From: Faeciplasma sp900553675 | GTDB taxonomy: Bacteria; Bacillota; Clostridia; Oscillospirales; Ruminococcaceae | Direction: 5' to 3' | Assembly: GCA_958428235.1 (NCBI GenBank) | Contig: CAUAFG010000013.1 | Location: 15,551-79,550, forward strand | DNA length: 64,000 nt | Shown: positions 45,589 to 55,917 of the stretch, one piece after another | How positions within the stretch are numbered: the first letter of the stretch is position 1 | Layout: each line of letters begins with the position of its first letter | Made by a program: the position numbers and the translations under genes | The notes under the pieces: model-generated | Database searches by the model: none | Seen by the model: the letters and a program-made list of their open reading frames with translations, nothing else | What the model was told of the DNA's origin: nothing

Positions 45589-48153
45589 TCAATCATTGAT
45601 ATACCTTTTCAGTATCCTTGCAACCTCGTCAATGTCGATCGGCTTTGCAACGTGTGCGTTCATGCCATGATCCAGACAGCGCTGAATATCGTCTGAGTAA
45701 GCGTCGGCGGTCATGGCGATTATCGGGATGTCAGCGTCGGGGCGATCCATTGCGCGGATGGTGTCGGTAGCCTCGTAGCCGTCCATAATAGGCATTCTTA
45801 TATCCATAAGGATAGCGTCGTAATATCCCGGCTCGGAGTTGCGGAACAGATTTGCGCATACCTCGCCGTTTTCTGCCCAGTCAAGGGTAAGACCAAGGTC
45901 GCCCAAAAGCTCGTTGGCAATCTCCCAGTTAAGCTCGTTGTCCTCCGCAACAAGCACGCGCTTGCCTGAAAACTGAAGCTTCGGCTTCTCCTCGACCGGC
46001 TGCTCATCCACAGCACCCATAAAGGGCTTTAAGCCGTAGAACAGCGTCGAGCGGAATAGCGGCTTCATCAAAAATCCGCTGATTCCGGCGGCTCTGGCTT
46101 CGTCCTCGATTTCCGTCCAGTCGTATGCCGACATCAGAAGGATGGGAACATCGTTGCCCAGCTGCCGCCTCAGCTCGCGCGCGGTCTGAATGCCGTCCAT
46201 ATCCGGAAGCTTCCAGTCGAGCAGGATTACGTGATAATCGGTGTGCATCTTGTGGTGGCGGGTTGCCATCTTAACGGCGTCCTCGCCGTCAAGCACCCAT
46301 TCGGCGCGGATTCCGATGGAGCGCAGCGAATCGACGGTGCTTTCGCAAAGCTGATGGTCGTCGTCAACAACAAGCATTATCCAGTCGGGAAGAACCATGT
46401 CCTCAATGCGTTCCTCAGCCTTCATAAGGTCGAGGACTACCTTGAACTCGGTGCCAACGCCCTGCTTGCTTTCCACCGTGATTTCGCCCTTCATTGCGTC
46501 GACAATGTATTTGGTGATAGCCATTCCAAGACCGGTGCCTTCGGTGCGGTGGATGCGCTTGTTGTCCTCGCGGGCAAAGGACTCAAATATGTGCTGGCGG
46601 AACTCCTCCGACATTCCTATGCCGGTGTCTTTTACCTGAATCAGTATGCGGACATAATCATCGCCCCTCGGCGAAGGCTCCTCGTGCAGTGATACGTCTA
46701 TCGAGCCGTTTTCGGGCGTGAACTTTATAGCGTTCGACAAAAGGTTAATAAGCACCTGATTTAAGCGAACGCTGTCGCAATGCACGTTTTCGGAGAGAAT
46801 GTTGAATATGGAAATGTTGAATTTCTGGTGTTTTGCCTTCACCTGCGGCTGGACTATGCTTACCATGCTTTCCATAACGTCGCGCAGGGAGACAAGCTCC
46901 TCGTTTAATGTCATCTTGCCGCTTTCTATCTTCGACATATCTAAAACGTCGTTGATAAGACCCAGCAGGTGGCGGCTTGACATGGTTATCTTTTTCAGGC
47001 AGTTCTGAACCTGCACCGGATCGTCCATATGAGCGGTGGCTATTGCCGTCATGCCAACAATGGCGTTCATCGGCGTGCGTATGTCGTGGCTCATGTTGGA
47101 CAGGAACTCGCCCTTTGACTTGCTGGCGATTTCAGCCTCCTTCTGTGCTTCCTCAGCCAGATGCTTGGCTTCTTCCAGTTCCTTCACCTGCGCGTGGTTG
47201 AGGGTGAAATATCTCAGGAACAAAACGATAAGTACAAACAGTATTACCGCACACACCGCCGCCGAGGCAAGCATAGAGCGGGTTCCCAAGGTCTTTACAG
47301 ATTCATTCAGCGAGCCGTATGGCATCAGCGTTACTAAGTACCACACGCTGTTTGGCAGACTCGAAGCATACATATGCTGACGCACGCCTTCAATCTGAAC
47401 CATGGTGGAGTAATCCTTGCCCTCCTGCATAGCGGCTTCAAACTCGGCGATGTATTCCTCCGGCGTCTGACCGTTGGTTTCCTCATATACCGCACGGACG
47501 CGGTCGAAGTAATTGTCTCTGACGGTGGCGGAGTTGCGCACTACAAAGGTGCCGTCCTTGCGGATTACAAGGGAGTAAACCAAAGAGTTTTCCTCTTCCA
47601 AGGAAAGAATATCCGAAAGGTAGCTTATGGGAAGCTCGCCTATCATGGCAACGCAGTCCTCCATGCCCGGAATATCCAGTCTTACAGGTGCGCACATAAG
47701 CACCACCTGATCGCCCGAACCGTTGTATCCTACGGCGACGCGGCTTTCGCCAGCCTTAAGTGTATCCAAAAATACCGCGGGTCCGGAATATTGCAGCGGA
47801 TCGCCGTAAATAGTCTCTAAGTTGCCCTCGCTGTCGCACCGGCTTACCGATTCGTAATCGCGGCTGTGACCGTAGTAGGTCATCCATTTGAAGTATTCCT
47901 CCTTATTGCTTTCGCACATGGGAGGGATGTTCTGGGCAAAGGTGGTCATCGGGGTAAGGCATTGGTCACTAATAGCGTCGAAGTGCTTTGAAATACGGTC
48001 GTTGATGTTGGACATATATATGTTGCCCAGCTGTGTTACCGCCTGATCGTTCTGCCTGTTCAGATAAAACGCCAGTGCACCGAAGGCAATAACGCACACA
48101 ATGCACACGCTGATAAGGCTTACGCTCAGAAAATGTTTTATCTTATCTTTCAT
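45589..48153 (-). CDS. membrane hybrid sensor histidine kinase with two receiver domains
   Basis: An 854-residue sensor kinase. One membrane segment (residues ~9-29) and another (~282-304) enclose a Cache-like outside sensor. The HisKA motif is SNMSHDIRTPMNAIVG, the ATP-binding part contains NLLSNAIKFT and GTGLGMAITKYI, and two receivers follow (phospho-acceptors in ILLDWKLPDMDG and AILMDIRMPIMDGYEAT). The second receiver is a full canonical one; no output domain is present, so the phosphoryl group probably passes to another protein. Its start overlaps the 3' end of the upstream, broken hybrid kinase gene by 11 bases, so the pair form an operon. Confidence 0.9.
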   Translation of the reverse strand: MKDKIKHFLSVSLISVCIVCVIAFGALAFYLNRQNDQAVTQLGNIYMSNINDRISKHFDAISDQCLTPMTTFAQNIPPMCESNKEEYFKWMTYYGHSRDYESVSRCDSEGNLETIYGDPLQYSGPAVFLDTLKAGESRVAVGYNGSGDQVVLMCAPVRLDIPGMEDCVAMIGELPISYLSDILSLEEENSLVYSLVIRKDGTFVVRNSATVRDNYFDRVRAVYEETNGQTPEEYIAEFEAAMQEGKDYSTMVQIEGVRQHMYASSLPNSVWYLVTLMPYGSLNESVKTLGTRSMLASAAVCAVILFVLIVLFLRYFTLNHAQVKELEEAKHLAEEAQKEAEIASKSKGEFLSNMSHDIRTPMNAIVGMTAIATAHMDDPVQVQNCLKKITMSSRHLLGLINDVLDMSKIESGKMTLNEELVSLRDVMESMVSIVQPQVKAKHQKFNISIFNILSENVHCDSVRLNQVLINLLSNAIKFTPENGSIDVSLHEEPSPRGDDYVRILIQVKDTGIGMSEEFRQHIFESFAREDNKRIHRTEGTGLGMAITKYIVDAMKGEITVESKQGVGTEFKVVLDLMKAEERIEDMVLPDWIMLVVDDDHQLCESTVDSLRSIGIRAEWVLDGEDAVKMATRHHKMHTDYHVILLDWKLPDMDGIQTARELRRQLGNDVPILLMSAYDWTEIEDEARAAGISGFLMKPLFRSTLFYGLKPFMGAVDEQPVEEKPKLQFSGKRVLVAEDNELNWEIANELLGDLGLTLDWAENGEVCANLFRNSEPGYYDAILMDIRMPIMDGYEATDTIRAMDRPDADIPIIAMTADAYSDDIQRCLDHGMNAHVAKPIDIDEVARILKRYIND

Positions 48154-50852
48154 TTTTCAGCTCTCCTTCTGAAAAAGTTTGCTTTTGCAGGGCTTCCTTT
48201 AATACCGCCATTAAATTCGGTATGTCAATCGGTTTTGCAATGTGACCGTCCAGTCCGGATTCAAGCGCCTTCTGCCTGTCCTCTTCAAAGGCGTTGGCGG
48301 TCATGGCGTAAATCGGGATATTCGCTTTCCGCTTGTCCTTTAGCGCACGTATACGGCGGGTTGCCTCATAACCATCCATCTGCGGCATTTGTATGTCCAT
48401 AAGAATTATATCGTATCGGTCGGCGTCCGCCTTTTCAACATTATCAACGGCAACCGTACCGTCGTTGGCAAGCTCTACCACAAAGCCCTGCTCCTCTAAG
48501 ATGGTGGCAGCAATCTCCTGATTCAGCTCGTTGTCCTCCACCAGAAGGATTTTTTTGCCCGCAAAGGCTTCGTCGGGAATTTCAGTGGGAGTGTTCGCCG
48601 CTTCTTCTTCCTCTTCAAGAGGTCTTAAAAGCACCTCACGCAGCTCTGACATAAACAGCGGCTTAGAGCAGAACGCCGTAACGCCTGCTTCGCGCGCTTC
48701 CTCCTCGATATCCGTCCAGTCGTAGGCGGTAAGGATTATAATAGGCTTTGAGTCGCCGATTATGGCGCGAATCCGCCGGACGGTTTCGATTCCGTTCATA
48801 TCCGGCATTATCCAGTCGATTATGTATGCGGCAAACTCATCGTCGTTTTCAATTGCAAGCTGCGTGCGCAGAACGGCTTCCTTGCCGGATGTCGTCCATT
48901 CCGCCCTCATGCCGATTTTAGTAAGCATGCGCGTAACGCTTGCGCAGGTGTTGAAATCATCGTCGGCGACGAGTGCATGAAGTCCCGCAAGCTTGGGTAT
49001 CTGCTCATAGTGCAAAGTGTTTCCGCAGATTCTGAATTGCAGGCAGACTGTAAACTCCGAGCCCTTGCCGATTTCGCTTTCTACCGAGATGGTTCCGCCC
49101 ATCATGTCAACAATATTTTTCGTGATAGCCATGCCCAGACCCGCACCCTGAATACCGCTGACGGTCGAGGTCTGCTCGCGGGTGAACGCCTCGAATATGT
49201 GCTTTTGGAACTCGTGGCTTATGCCTATGCCAGAGTCCTTCACGCGGAACATATAGCTGGCGTAACCGTCCGGCGCGTCGTCCTTTTCAATGACCCTTAT
49301 GCTCAGCGTTCCGCCCGGAGTTGTAAACTTGACGGCGTTGCTTATAAGGTTTAAAAGAACCTGATTAAGCCTTAGCTTATCGCAGAAGATATCCTCGTGA
49401 ACCACATCAACGGTATCGATGTAAAGCTCAAGCTGCTTTGCGTGGACGTTTGCCTGAATTATGGTGCGCAGGTCGTGCAGAACGTCGGGCAGATGAGTTT
49501 CCCGTTCGTCCAGCTTTACCTTTCCGCTTTCTATCCTCGACATATCCAGAACGTCGTTTATAAGCGACAGCAGGTGTTCGCTTGATACCGATATCTTTCC
49601 GAAATAGTCGGCAACCTGCTTTTTATTGTCGATATGCGCAGCGGCAAGCGCGGTAAATCCGATAATGGCGTTCATCGGAGTGCGGATGTCGTGGGACATA
49701 CTGTTTAAGAAGGTGGTTTTTGCCCGATTGGCGTGCTCGGCGGCAGCCAGAGCGTCCTGCAAAACCTTTCTTCTTTCCTCCTCCGCCTTAACCTCCGCGT
49801 CGGCGTTGCGGATTCCCATTATAAGGTGCAGTCTGTCATCGCCTGCGATTACAAATTTAACCTGCTGATGATGTATTTAGCCGTCCATAACCGCCCTGAA
49901 CGGGATTATAGTTACGTCCGTATCCTTAAGTGCGTCCTTGATTGCGGCTGTCGACACCTTTTCGCGGAACTCCTCCCTGTCGTCGGGATGCACGTATTTT
50001 TCTATTATCCGCTCCCACGTTTTGTCGTAGGGATTTACCTTTCCGCTCTCGTCTTCAATCATCTTTCCACGCGACTTAAAGGCGACCGAGGTTCCTTTTT
50101 TTAAGTCTACCTGTGTGATCTCGGTATAATCGCGGCTTAAAGCCTTAACTATGTCCATCTGCTCAAGCTTGATTTTATTCTCCCTTTCCTCGGAGACGTC
50201 CATAAAGCTTACTGCCGCATGGTTGCTATCAACGCCGCGGTTTACTTCAAAGCGCAGCCACCGCATACCTTCTGCGGTAAGCTCGCGGACTACAAGCGAG
50301 TATCTGGTTTCAGTTGAAAGCCGCTCTTTCATTGTTTCTATGCGGCTGGCATGGAAAAGCTTTTCCTGATCGTCCTCGTGGATAAAGCTTGTTATGTAGT
50401 CGTCGAACCGCTCCCAGTGGTTGTCGTCGCCGTATTTCTCATCGAAAAAGTTTTCGCGGTTGAATACCGAATAGGTGCCGGAGGAAAGATCCACATAAAA
50501 GGTGGATACAAACACGTGGCTGTAAGCGTCGAAGAATCCGATCGAGCGTTTTCATATGCTCGGTTTCAACTCCGACCTTGTGTCGGGTGACGCAGTATTT
50601 TCCGCCGGTCAGCACGCAGAAATCAGCTTCGACAAATCCATCGTAGAGAGAATCGTAATACACCACCGAGGGATTGTCCGAGCAGTCCGCAATCGGGCAG
50701 TGGGCGCAGGGTGTGTCGCGGTTCATAACCGCCTTGTAGCATATATCGCCCACCTTGATTCCGGGATACAGCTTTTCCACCGCCTTGTCAAACTCGACAA
50801 GGTGAAAATCACGGTCTATGATATAAATGTTGTTCTCATAATTTATTTTCAT
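48143..50852 (-). pseudogene. cytoplasmic hybrid sensor kinase, frameshift plus nonsense
   Basis: Repaired, this is a ~900-residue soluble hybrid kinase: a PAS-like sensor with a CAHCP cysteine motif (VGDICYKAVMNRDTPCAHCP), a second PAS-like region (PDDREEF), HisKA (NSMSHDIRTPMNAIIG), ATPase (GAGLGMAITKNI) and two receivers (IDWIMPDMNG; ILMDIQMPQMDGYEAT). An extra base in the T-run at 50549-50552 breaks the first PAS domain, and an in-frame TAA at 49877-49879 interrupts the link to the kinase part; GAA or AAA to TAA would explain it. The kinase half alone (from ATG 49819, 558 residues) remains open and might still be translated. Downstream kinase is intact. Confidence 0.78.
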
Positions 50853-50996
50853 TTGTCAGTCTCCCAACTTCTTATCGGGTATACTTTCCAAAATACACAT
50901 CTATTATATGCTTTGGCTGTCGAGTTGTCAACAACCTTAAAGGCGTGTCAAGCCGCCAGTTTGCAAAAAAGTTTTAAAATATCATCAAAATACCTC

Positions 50997-51025
50997 TTGA
51001 CAACCGAAACGGTTTGTGCTATAAT
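50997..51025 (+). promoter_or_regulatory. trp operon promoter
   Basis: TTGACA (50997-51002), 17 bp, TATAAT (51020-51025): perfect consensus, upstream of the T-box leader. Confidence 0.92.
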
Positions 51026-51044
51026 TCACTACATCAAACCGTTG

Positions 51045-51380
51045 AAGCGGAGATAACGGCAATCATGCCTTTACAGAGAGCCTGCGATGGTGAAAGTCAG
51101 GTAAGAAACAAGTTGTCAAATGGACCGCTGAGGGCGCAGTCAAATGTGGAGTGATTATCACTGCGATAGTCACATTATCACAAAGTATTCTGCGACGTTG
51201 AAGGCAAACGTTATCTGCCGGGGATATGTTGGTATCCTGCTGAGCGCAAGTATATGCAAAACATATACAGTATATGTTAACATATACATTGAATCAAGGT
51301 GGCACCGCGGATAGAGTTGCGTTGCAAAGCAATGTGATTTATTCGTCCTTGACAGAGATAATTCTGTCAGGGGCGTTTTT
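51045..51380 (+). promoter_or_regulatory. tryptophan T-box leader
   Basis: A T-box element that reads uncharged tRNA-Trp. The Stem I elements AGAGAG and GATGGTGAAAGTCAGG lie at 51075-51101. The likely specifier is UGG at 51121-51123, followed by A. The T-box core AGGTGGCACCGCGG is at 51297-51310. The competing terminator (CGTCCTTGACAGAG at 51344 with CTGTCAGGGGCG at 51364, then TTTTT to 51380) ends it. Several palindromic ATATA segments (51250-51287) lie between. Uncharged tRNA-Trp should stabilise the antiterminator and permit trp transcription. Confidence 0.92.
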
Positions 51381-51436
51381 GTTTAAAGTTCTTTGGCAGA
51401 ATGCCGGAGGACTTTTTTATTTGGAGGTACACACAT

Positions 51437-52903
51437 ATGGAAATTTTACCGAGTCTTAGTGAAGTAAGAAAAATAGCGTCAGCCGGAAAATACAACGTTC
51501 TGCCGCTGAGCTGCGAGCTTTTGTCCGACTTTACAACGCCGATTGAAACAATGAGGATACTTAAAAACGTGTCCACTCACTGCTATATGCTTGAATCCGC
51601 TCAGGCGAACGAAACGTGGGGAAGATACACCTTTCTGGGCTTCGACCCCAAGCTTGAAATCACCTGTATCGACGGTGAGATGAAGGCGGGCAATTTCAGG
51701 GTGAAAACGGATAATCCGTCTGGCTATCTGCGGCAGCTTCTTGCAGATTACAAAAGCCCGCGGTTTGACTATCTTCCGCCCTTTACCGGCGGACTTGTCG
51801 GATATTTTTCTTATGATTATCTTGGCTACAGCGAGCCTACGGTCAGGCGCGAGGTTGAGGACACCGAGGATTTCAAGGATGTCGATTTAATGCTGTTCGA
51901 CAAGGTTATCGCATTTGACAATCTGAAACAGAAAATAATCCTGATAGTAAATATGCCGCTTGACGACGTTGAGGTTGGCTACAACAAGGCGGTGATGGAG
52001 CTTGGGCAGCTTGCAAATCTAATCAAAAACGGCGAAAAGAAGAAGGAACCGAGTGGGAAACTTTTGGGCAAGGTAACGCCGCTGTTCGACAAAGAGCAGT
52101 TCTGCGGCATGGTGGAAAAAGCAAAGCACTATATCCGCGAGGGCGATATCTTTCAGATAGTGCTTTCAAACCGCTTAAGCGCGCCGTTTGAGGGCAGCCT
52201 GCTCAACACCTACCGTATGCTCCGCACCATAAACCCATCACCGTATATGTTCTATTTTTCGGGGACGGATGTCGAGGTTGCGGGGGCTTCTCCCGAAACC
52301 TTAGTCAAGCTTGAAAACGGCGTTCTGCACACCTTCCCGCTTGCCGGAACAAGACCGAGGGGAAAGACCGCCGAGGAGGACAAAGCCCTCGAAGCCGAGC
52401 TTTTGGCAGACGAAAAGGAGCTTGCCGAGCACAATATGTTAGTTGATTTAGGCAGAAACGATCTGGGAAAGGTAAGCAGGTTCGGCACAGTAAAGGTCGA
52501 AAAGCTTCACTCAATCGAGAGATACTCGCACGTTATGCACATCGGCTCAACGGTGCGCGGGGAAATCGCGCAGGATAAGGACGCGCTTGACGCAATCGAA
52601 GCGGTGCTTCCCGCAGGGACTCTTTCGGGTGCTCCAAAGCTCAGAGCATGCCGACTGATAGGCGAGCTTGAAAACAACAAGCGCGGTATCTACGGCGGGG
52701 CAATCGGGTATATCGACTTTACCGGAAACATGGATACCTGCATAGCCATCCGCATAGCCTATAAGAAAAACGGCAAGGTGTTTGTGCGAAGCGGCGCGGG
52801 AATCGTGGCAGACTCGGTACCCGAAAAGGAATTTGAGGAGTGCCTGAACAAGGCAAGATCCTCGCTTAAGGCGCTGGAGCTTGCACAGAATGAGGAAGTG
52901 TAA
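51437..52903 (+). CDS. trpE: anthranilate synthase component I
   Basis: A 488-residue TrpE that makes anthranilate from chorismate with ammonia supplied by TrpG. The N-terminal LPLSCELLSDFTTPI contains the tryptophan feedback-site region, and the catalytic part has LAGTRPRGKT, HVMHIGSTVRGE, LPAGTLSGAPKLRA and GGAIGYIDFTGNMDT. The ATG at 51437, behind GGAGG, is chosen over an earlier TTG-type start without a ribosome site. It is first in a complete seven-gene operon under the Trp T-box. Confidence 0.95.
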   Translation: MEILPSLSEVRKIASAGKYNVLPLSCELLSDFTTPIETMRILKNVSTHCYMLESAQANETWGRYTFLGFDPKLEITCIDGEMKAGNFRVKTDNPSGYLRQLLADYKSPRFDYLPPFTGGLVGYFSYDYLGYSEPTVRREVEDTEDFKDVDLMLFDKVIAFDNLKQKIILIVNMPLDDVEVGYNKAVMELGQLANLIKNGEKKKEPSGKLLGKVTPLFDKEQFCGMVEKAKHYIREGDIFQIVLSNRLSAPFEGSLLNTYRMLRTINPSPYMFYFSGTDVEVAGASPETLVKLENGVLHTFPLAGTRPRGKTAEEDKALEAELLADEKELAEHNMLVDLGRNDLGKVSRFGTVKVEKLHSIERYSHVMHIGSTVRGEIAQDKDALDAIEAVLPAGTLSGAPKLRACRLIGELENNKRGIYGGAIGYIDFTGNMDTCIAIRIAYKKNGKVFVRSGAGIVADSVPEKEFEECLNKARSSLKALELAQNEEV

Positions 52904-52917
52904 GGGAGTATGACAAT

Positions 52918-53487
52918 ATGATTCTTTTAATAGATAACTACGACAGCTTTTCCTACAATCTTTATCAGCTTGTCGGCGAGATCAATCCTGATATAAAGGT
53001 CATCCGCAACGACGAAATGACGGTTGAGGAGATAAAAGCAATGAATCCCGAACGCATAATCCTTTCCCCCGGTCCCGGAAGACCGGAGGACGCGGGAATC
53101 ATAATCGACGTTGTAAAAACGCTCGGAAAGGACATCCCTATTTTAGGGGTATGTCTGGGACATCAGGCGATATGCGCGGCGTTCGGAGCGACTGTCACCT
53201 ACGCCAAAAGGCTTATGCACGGCAAGCAGTCGCAGGTAAAATTTAATTCGGACTGTCTGCTGTTTGCGGATTGCCCCGAAACCGCTCCGGTTGCGCGGTA
53301 TCATTCGCTGGCGGCGGATAAGGGCACCATTCCTGAATGTCTTAAAATAACGGCTTTAACCGACGACGGCGAGGTTATGGCGGTGCAGCACAAAGAGTAT
53401 CCCATATACGGAGTGCAGTTCCACCCCGAATCCATCATGACGCCGGACGGCAGACAGATGCTATATAATTTTTTAAAGGAGATATGA
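52918..53487 (+). CDS. trpG: anthranilate synthase component II (glutamine amidotransferase)
   Basis: A 189-residue class I glutamine amidotransferase that supplies ammonia to TrpE. The catalytic Cys is in GVCLGHQAI, the oxyanion loop in LSPGPGRPEDAG, and the His-Glu pair in GVQFHPESI. It could also serve folate synthesis (PabA). GGGAG precedes the ATG; 14 bases separate it from trpE, and trpD starts 3 bases downstream. It is not fused to TrpD. Confidence 0.95.
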   Translation: MILLIDNYDSFSYNLYQLVGEINPDIKVIRNDEMTVEEIKAMNPERIILSPGPGRPEDAGIIIDVVKTLGKDIPILGVCLGHQAICAAFGATVTYAKRLMHGKQSQVKFNSDCLLFADCPETAPVARYHSLAADKGTIPECLKITALTDDGEVMAVQHKEYPIYGVQFHPESIMTPDGRQMLYNFLKEI

Positions 53488-53490
53488 GAA

Positions 53491-54522
53491 ATGATTAAGG
53501 AAGCTATTGTAAAAATCGTAAACAAGCAGGATTTGACCTATGACGAGGCATACACGGTTATGAATGAAATTATGAGCGGCGAGACTACTGCCACCCAGAA
53601 TGCCGCTTTCTTGGCGGCACTGTCCACTAAAAGTGCCAGAGCCGAGACTACCGACGAAATCGCAGGCTGCGCTGCCGCAATGAGAGCGCACGCGACAAAG
53701 GTCGAAGCGGGCGACAAGCTTTTTGAGATAGTAGGAACCGGCGGAGACAACGCCCACAGCTTTAACATCTCCACCACCTCAGCCATTGTAGCGGCTGCAG
53801 GCGGAATGAGGGTTGCAAAGCACGGCAACCGCGCGGCTTCATCTCAGTGCGGAACGGCGGACTGCCTTGAAGCCTTGGGAGTAAACATTAATCAGAGTCC
53901 GGAAAGGTGCAAGGAGCTTTTGGACGAAGTTGGTATGTGCTTCTTCTTTGCGCAGAAATACCACACCTCGATGAAATATGTGGGAGCAATCCGCCGCGAG
54001 CTGGGCTTCCGCACAGTGTTCAATATATTAGGCCCGTTGACAAATCCCGGAACGCCATCAATGCAGCTTTTGGGCGTGTACGACGAATACCTTGTCGAGC
54101 CGCTGGCTCAGGTGCTTATAAACCTTGGAGTAAAGCGGGGAATGGTGGTGTACGGTCAGGATAAGCTTGACGAAATCTCGCTGAGCTCTCCTACGACAGT
54201 ATGCGAAATCAGGGACGGCTGGTTCAAATCCTATACCATCACCCCTGAAGAGTTCGGCTTTGAACGCTGCACAAAGGATGATTTAAAGGGCGGCACACCG
54301 CAGGAAAACGCTGAAATCACCCTTGCCATACTGAACGGCGAAAAGTGTCACAAGAGAAATGCCGTGCTGATGAACGCGGGCGCGTCGCTGTATATCGGCG
54401 GAAAGGCGGACAGCATGAAGGAAGGCGTTGCGCTTGCGGCGGAAATAATCGATTCGGGCAAGGCTTTGGAAACGCTGAAAAAGCTGATAGAAGTAAGCAA
54501 TCGTCCCGAGAAAGAAGTATAA
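53491..54522 (+). CDS. trpD: anthranilate phosphoribosyltransferase
   Basis: A 343-residue TrpD that joins anthranilate to PRPP. The PRPP-binding motif is VGTGGDNAHSFNISTTSA, followed by KHGNRAASSQCGTADCLEALG and the anthranilate-binding FFFAQKYHTSMKYVGAIRRE. LGPLTNPG and YGQDKLDE are also typical. Length matches the family. AAGGAG precedes the ATG. Confidence 0.95.
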   Translation: MIKEAIVKIVNKQDLTYDEAYTVMNEIMSGETTATQNAAFLAALSTKSARAETTDEIAGCAAAMRAHATKVEAGDKLFEIVGTGGDNAHSFNISTTSAIVAAAGGMRVAKHGNRAASSQCGTADCLEALGVNINQSPERCKELLDEVGMCFFFAQKYHTSMKYVGAIRRELGFRTVFNILGPLTNPGTPSMQLLGVYDEYLVEPLAQVLINLGVKRGMVVYGQDKLDEISLSSPTTVCEIRDGWFKSYTITPEEFGFERCTKDDLKGGTPQENAEITLAILNGEKCHKRNAVLMNAGASLYIGGKADSMKEGVALAAEIIDSGKALETLKKLIEVSNRPEKEV

Positions 54523-54534
54523 AAGGTGGTATAT

Positions 54535-55317
54535 ATGACAATTCTTGACCGGCTTGCCGCACACGCCCGAGAAAGGTGCGAGAGAGCAAAGGCGGGTGCC
54601 ACGCTTGACGAAATAAAAAGCAGGGCGTTGTCCCTGCCGAGAGGTGATTTTGCCTTTGAAAACGCCCTGAAAAAGCCGGAGATATCCTTTATCTGCGAGT
54701 GCAAAAAGGCTTCTCCGTCGAAGGGAATTATCGCCCCCGACTTCCCGTATCTGAAAATTGCAAAGGAATATGAGGCGGCAGGAGCGGACTGCATTTCGGT
54801 GCTGACCGAGCCGAAGTGGTTTCTGGGCAGCGATGATTACCTCAAAGAAATCGCGGCGGAGGTCTCCATTCCATGCCTGCGAAAGGACTTTACCGTTGAT
54901 GAATACATGATATACGAAGCAAAGCTTTTGGGAGCGTCGGCGGTGCTGCTTATCTGCTCGATTTTAAGTGAGGAGCAGATTAAGGAGTATATAGGCGTGT
55001 GCGATACGCTCGGGCTGTCAGCCTTGGTTGAAGCTCACGATGAAAACGAAGTGAAAGCTGCAGTAAACGCCGGCGCGCGCATAATCGGAGTCAACAACCG
55101 CAATCTTAAGGATTTTTTGGTTGATACCGAAAACAGCCGCAGACTTAGAGAGCTTATCCCGAATGAAGTGCTGTTCGTCTCCGAAAGCGGAGTTAGCGGG
55201 GCAGAGGATGTTAAAAAGCTCTGGCATATCGGCGCAGACGCTGTTCTTGTGGGCGAGGCACTTATGAGAGCGCCTGACAAAAAAGCCAAGCTTGCCGAGC
55301 TGAGAGGTGCTATATGA
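54535..55317 (+). CDS. trpC: indole-3-glycerol phosphate synthase
   Basis: A 260-residue TIM-barrel enzyme that closes the indole ring. Signature motifs: ISFICECKKASPSKGII, LTEPKWFLG, CLRKDFTVDEYMIYEAKLLG, LVEAHDENE, IGVNNRNLKDF and SESGVSG. The ATG at 54535, behind AAAAGGTGG, is preferred over an in-frame GTG 9 bases earlier. It overlaps trpF by 4 bases. Confidence 0.95.
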   Translation: MTILDRLAAHARERCERAKAGATLDEIKSRALSLPRGDFAFENALKKPEISFICECKKASPSKGIIAPDFPYLKIAKEYEAAGADCISVLTEPKWFLGSDDYLKEIAAEVSIPCLRKDFTVDEYMIYEAKLLGASAVLLICSILSEEQIKEYIGVCDTLGLSALVEAHDENEVKAAVNAGARIIGVNNRNLKDFLVDTENSRRLRELIPNEVLFVSESGVSGAEDVKKLWHIGADAVLVGEALMRAPDKKAKLAELRGAI

Positions 55318-55916
55318 CGAAAATTAAGCTGTGCGGGCTTTCAAGACCTATTGATATACAAGCCGCCAACAGGCTCAGCCCCGAGTATATAGGCTTTGTC
55401 TTCGCACCCAAAAGCAAGAGGTATGTGCCCGATGAAAATGCGAAAGAGCTGAAACGTCTGCTTGCTCCCGAAATAAAAGCGGTTGGGGTGTTTGTGGATG
55501 AATCGCCGCAGACGGTTGCAGAACTTCTGAACGCCGGTATCATCGACATTGCCCAGCTTCACGGCGGAGAGGACGATGAATATATTGAACTTTTAAGAGA
55601 GCTTGCCGGCAAGCCGGTTATAAAAGCCTTCCGCATTGAATCCGAAGAGGACATAGCGCAAGCCGAAAAAAGCTCAGCCGACTATATTCTTTTAGATTCG
55701 GGAGCGGGAACAGGAAATGTATTCGACTGGAGCCTGATAAAAAGCATAAAAAGACCGTATTTCTTAGCGGGAGGGCTTGACTGCGCAAACGTTAGCGAAG
55801 CAATAAGAACGCTGAACCCATATGCGGTAGACGTCAGCTCCGGCATTGAAACCAACGGATTAAAAGATATAAACAAAATGGCGGAGTTTGTCTCCACAGT
55901 AAGAAAGGAATGTTAA
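55314..55916 (+). CDS. trpF: phosphoribosylanthranilate isomerase
   Basis: A 200-residue TIM-barrel isomerase. The catalytic Cys is in IKLCGLSRP, and IGFVFAPKSKRYV, AQLHGGEDDEY, LLDSGAGTG, LAGGLDCANV and VDVSSGIETNG are family motifs; Asp in LLDSG is the likely general acid. It is coupled to trpC by ATGA overlap and to trpB one base downstream. Confidence 0.95.
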   Translation: MTKIKLCGLSRPIDIQAANRLSPEYIGFVFAPKSKRYVPDENAKELKRLLAPEIKAVGVFVDESPQTVAELLNAGIIDIAQLHGGEDDEYIELLRELAGKPVIKAFRIESEEDIAQAEKSSADYILLDSGAGTGNVFDWSLIKSIKRPYFLAGGLDCANVSEAIRTLNPYAVDVSSGIETNGLKDINKMAEFVSTVRKEC

Positions 55917-55917
55917 T

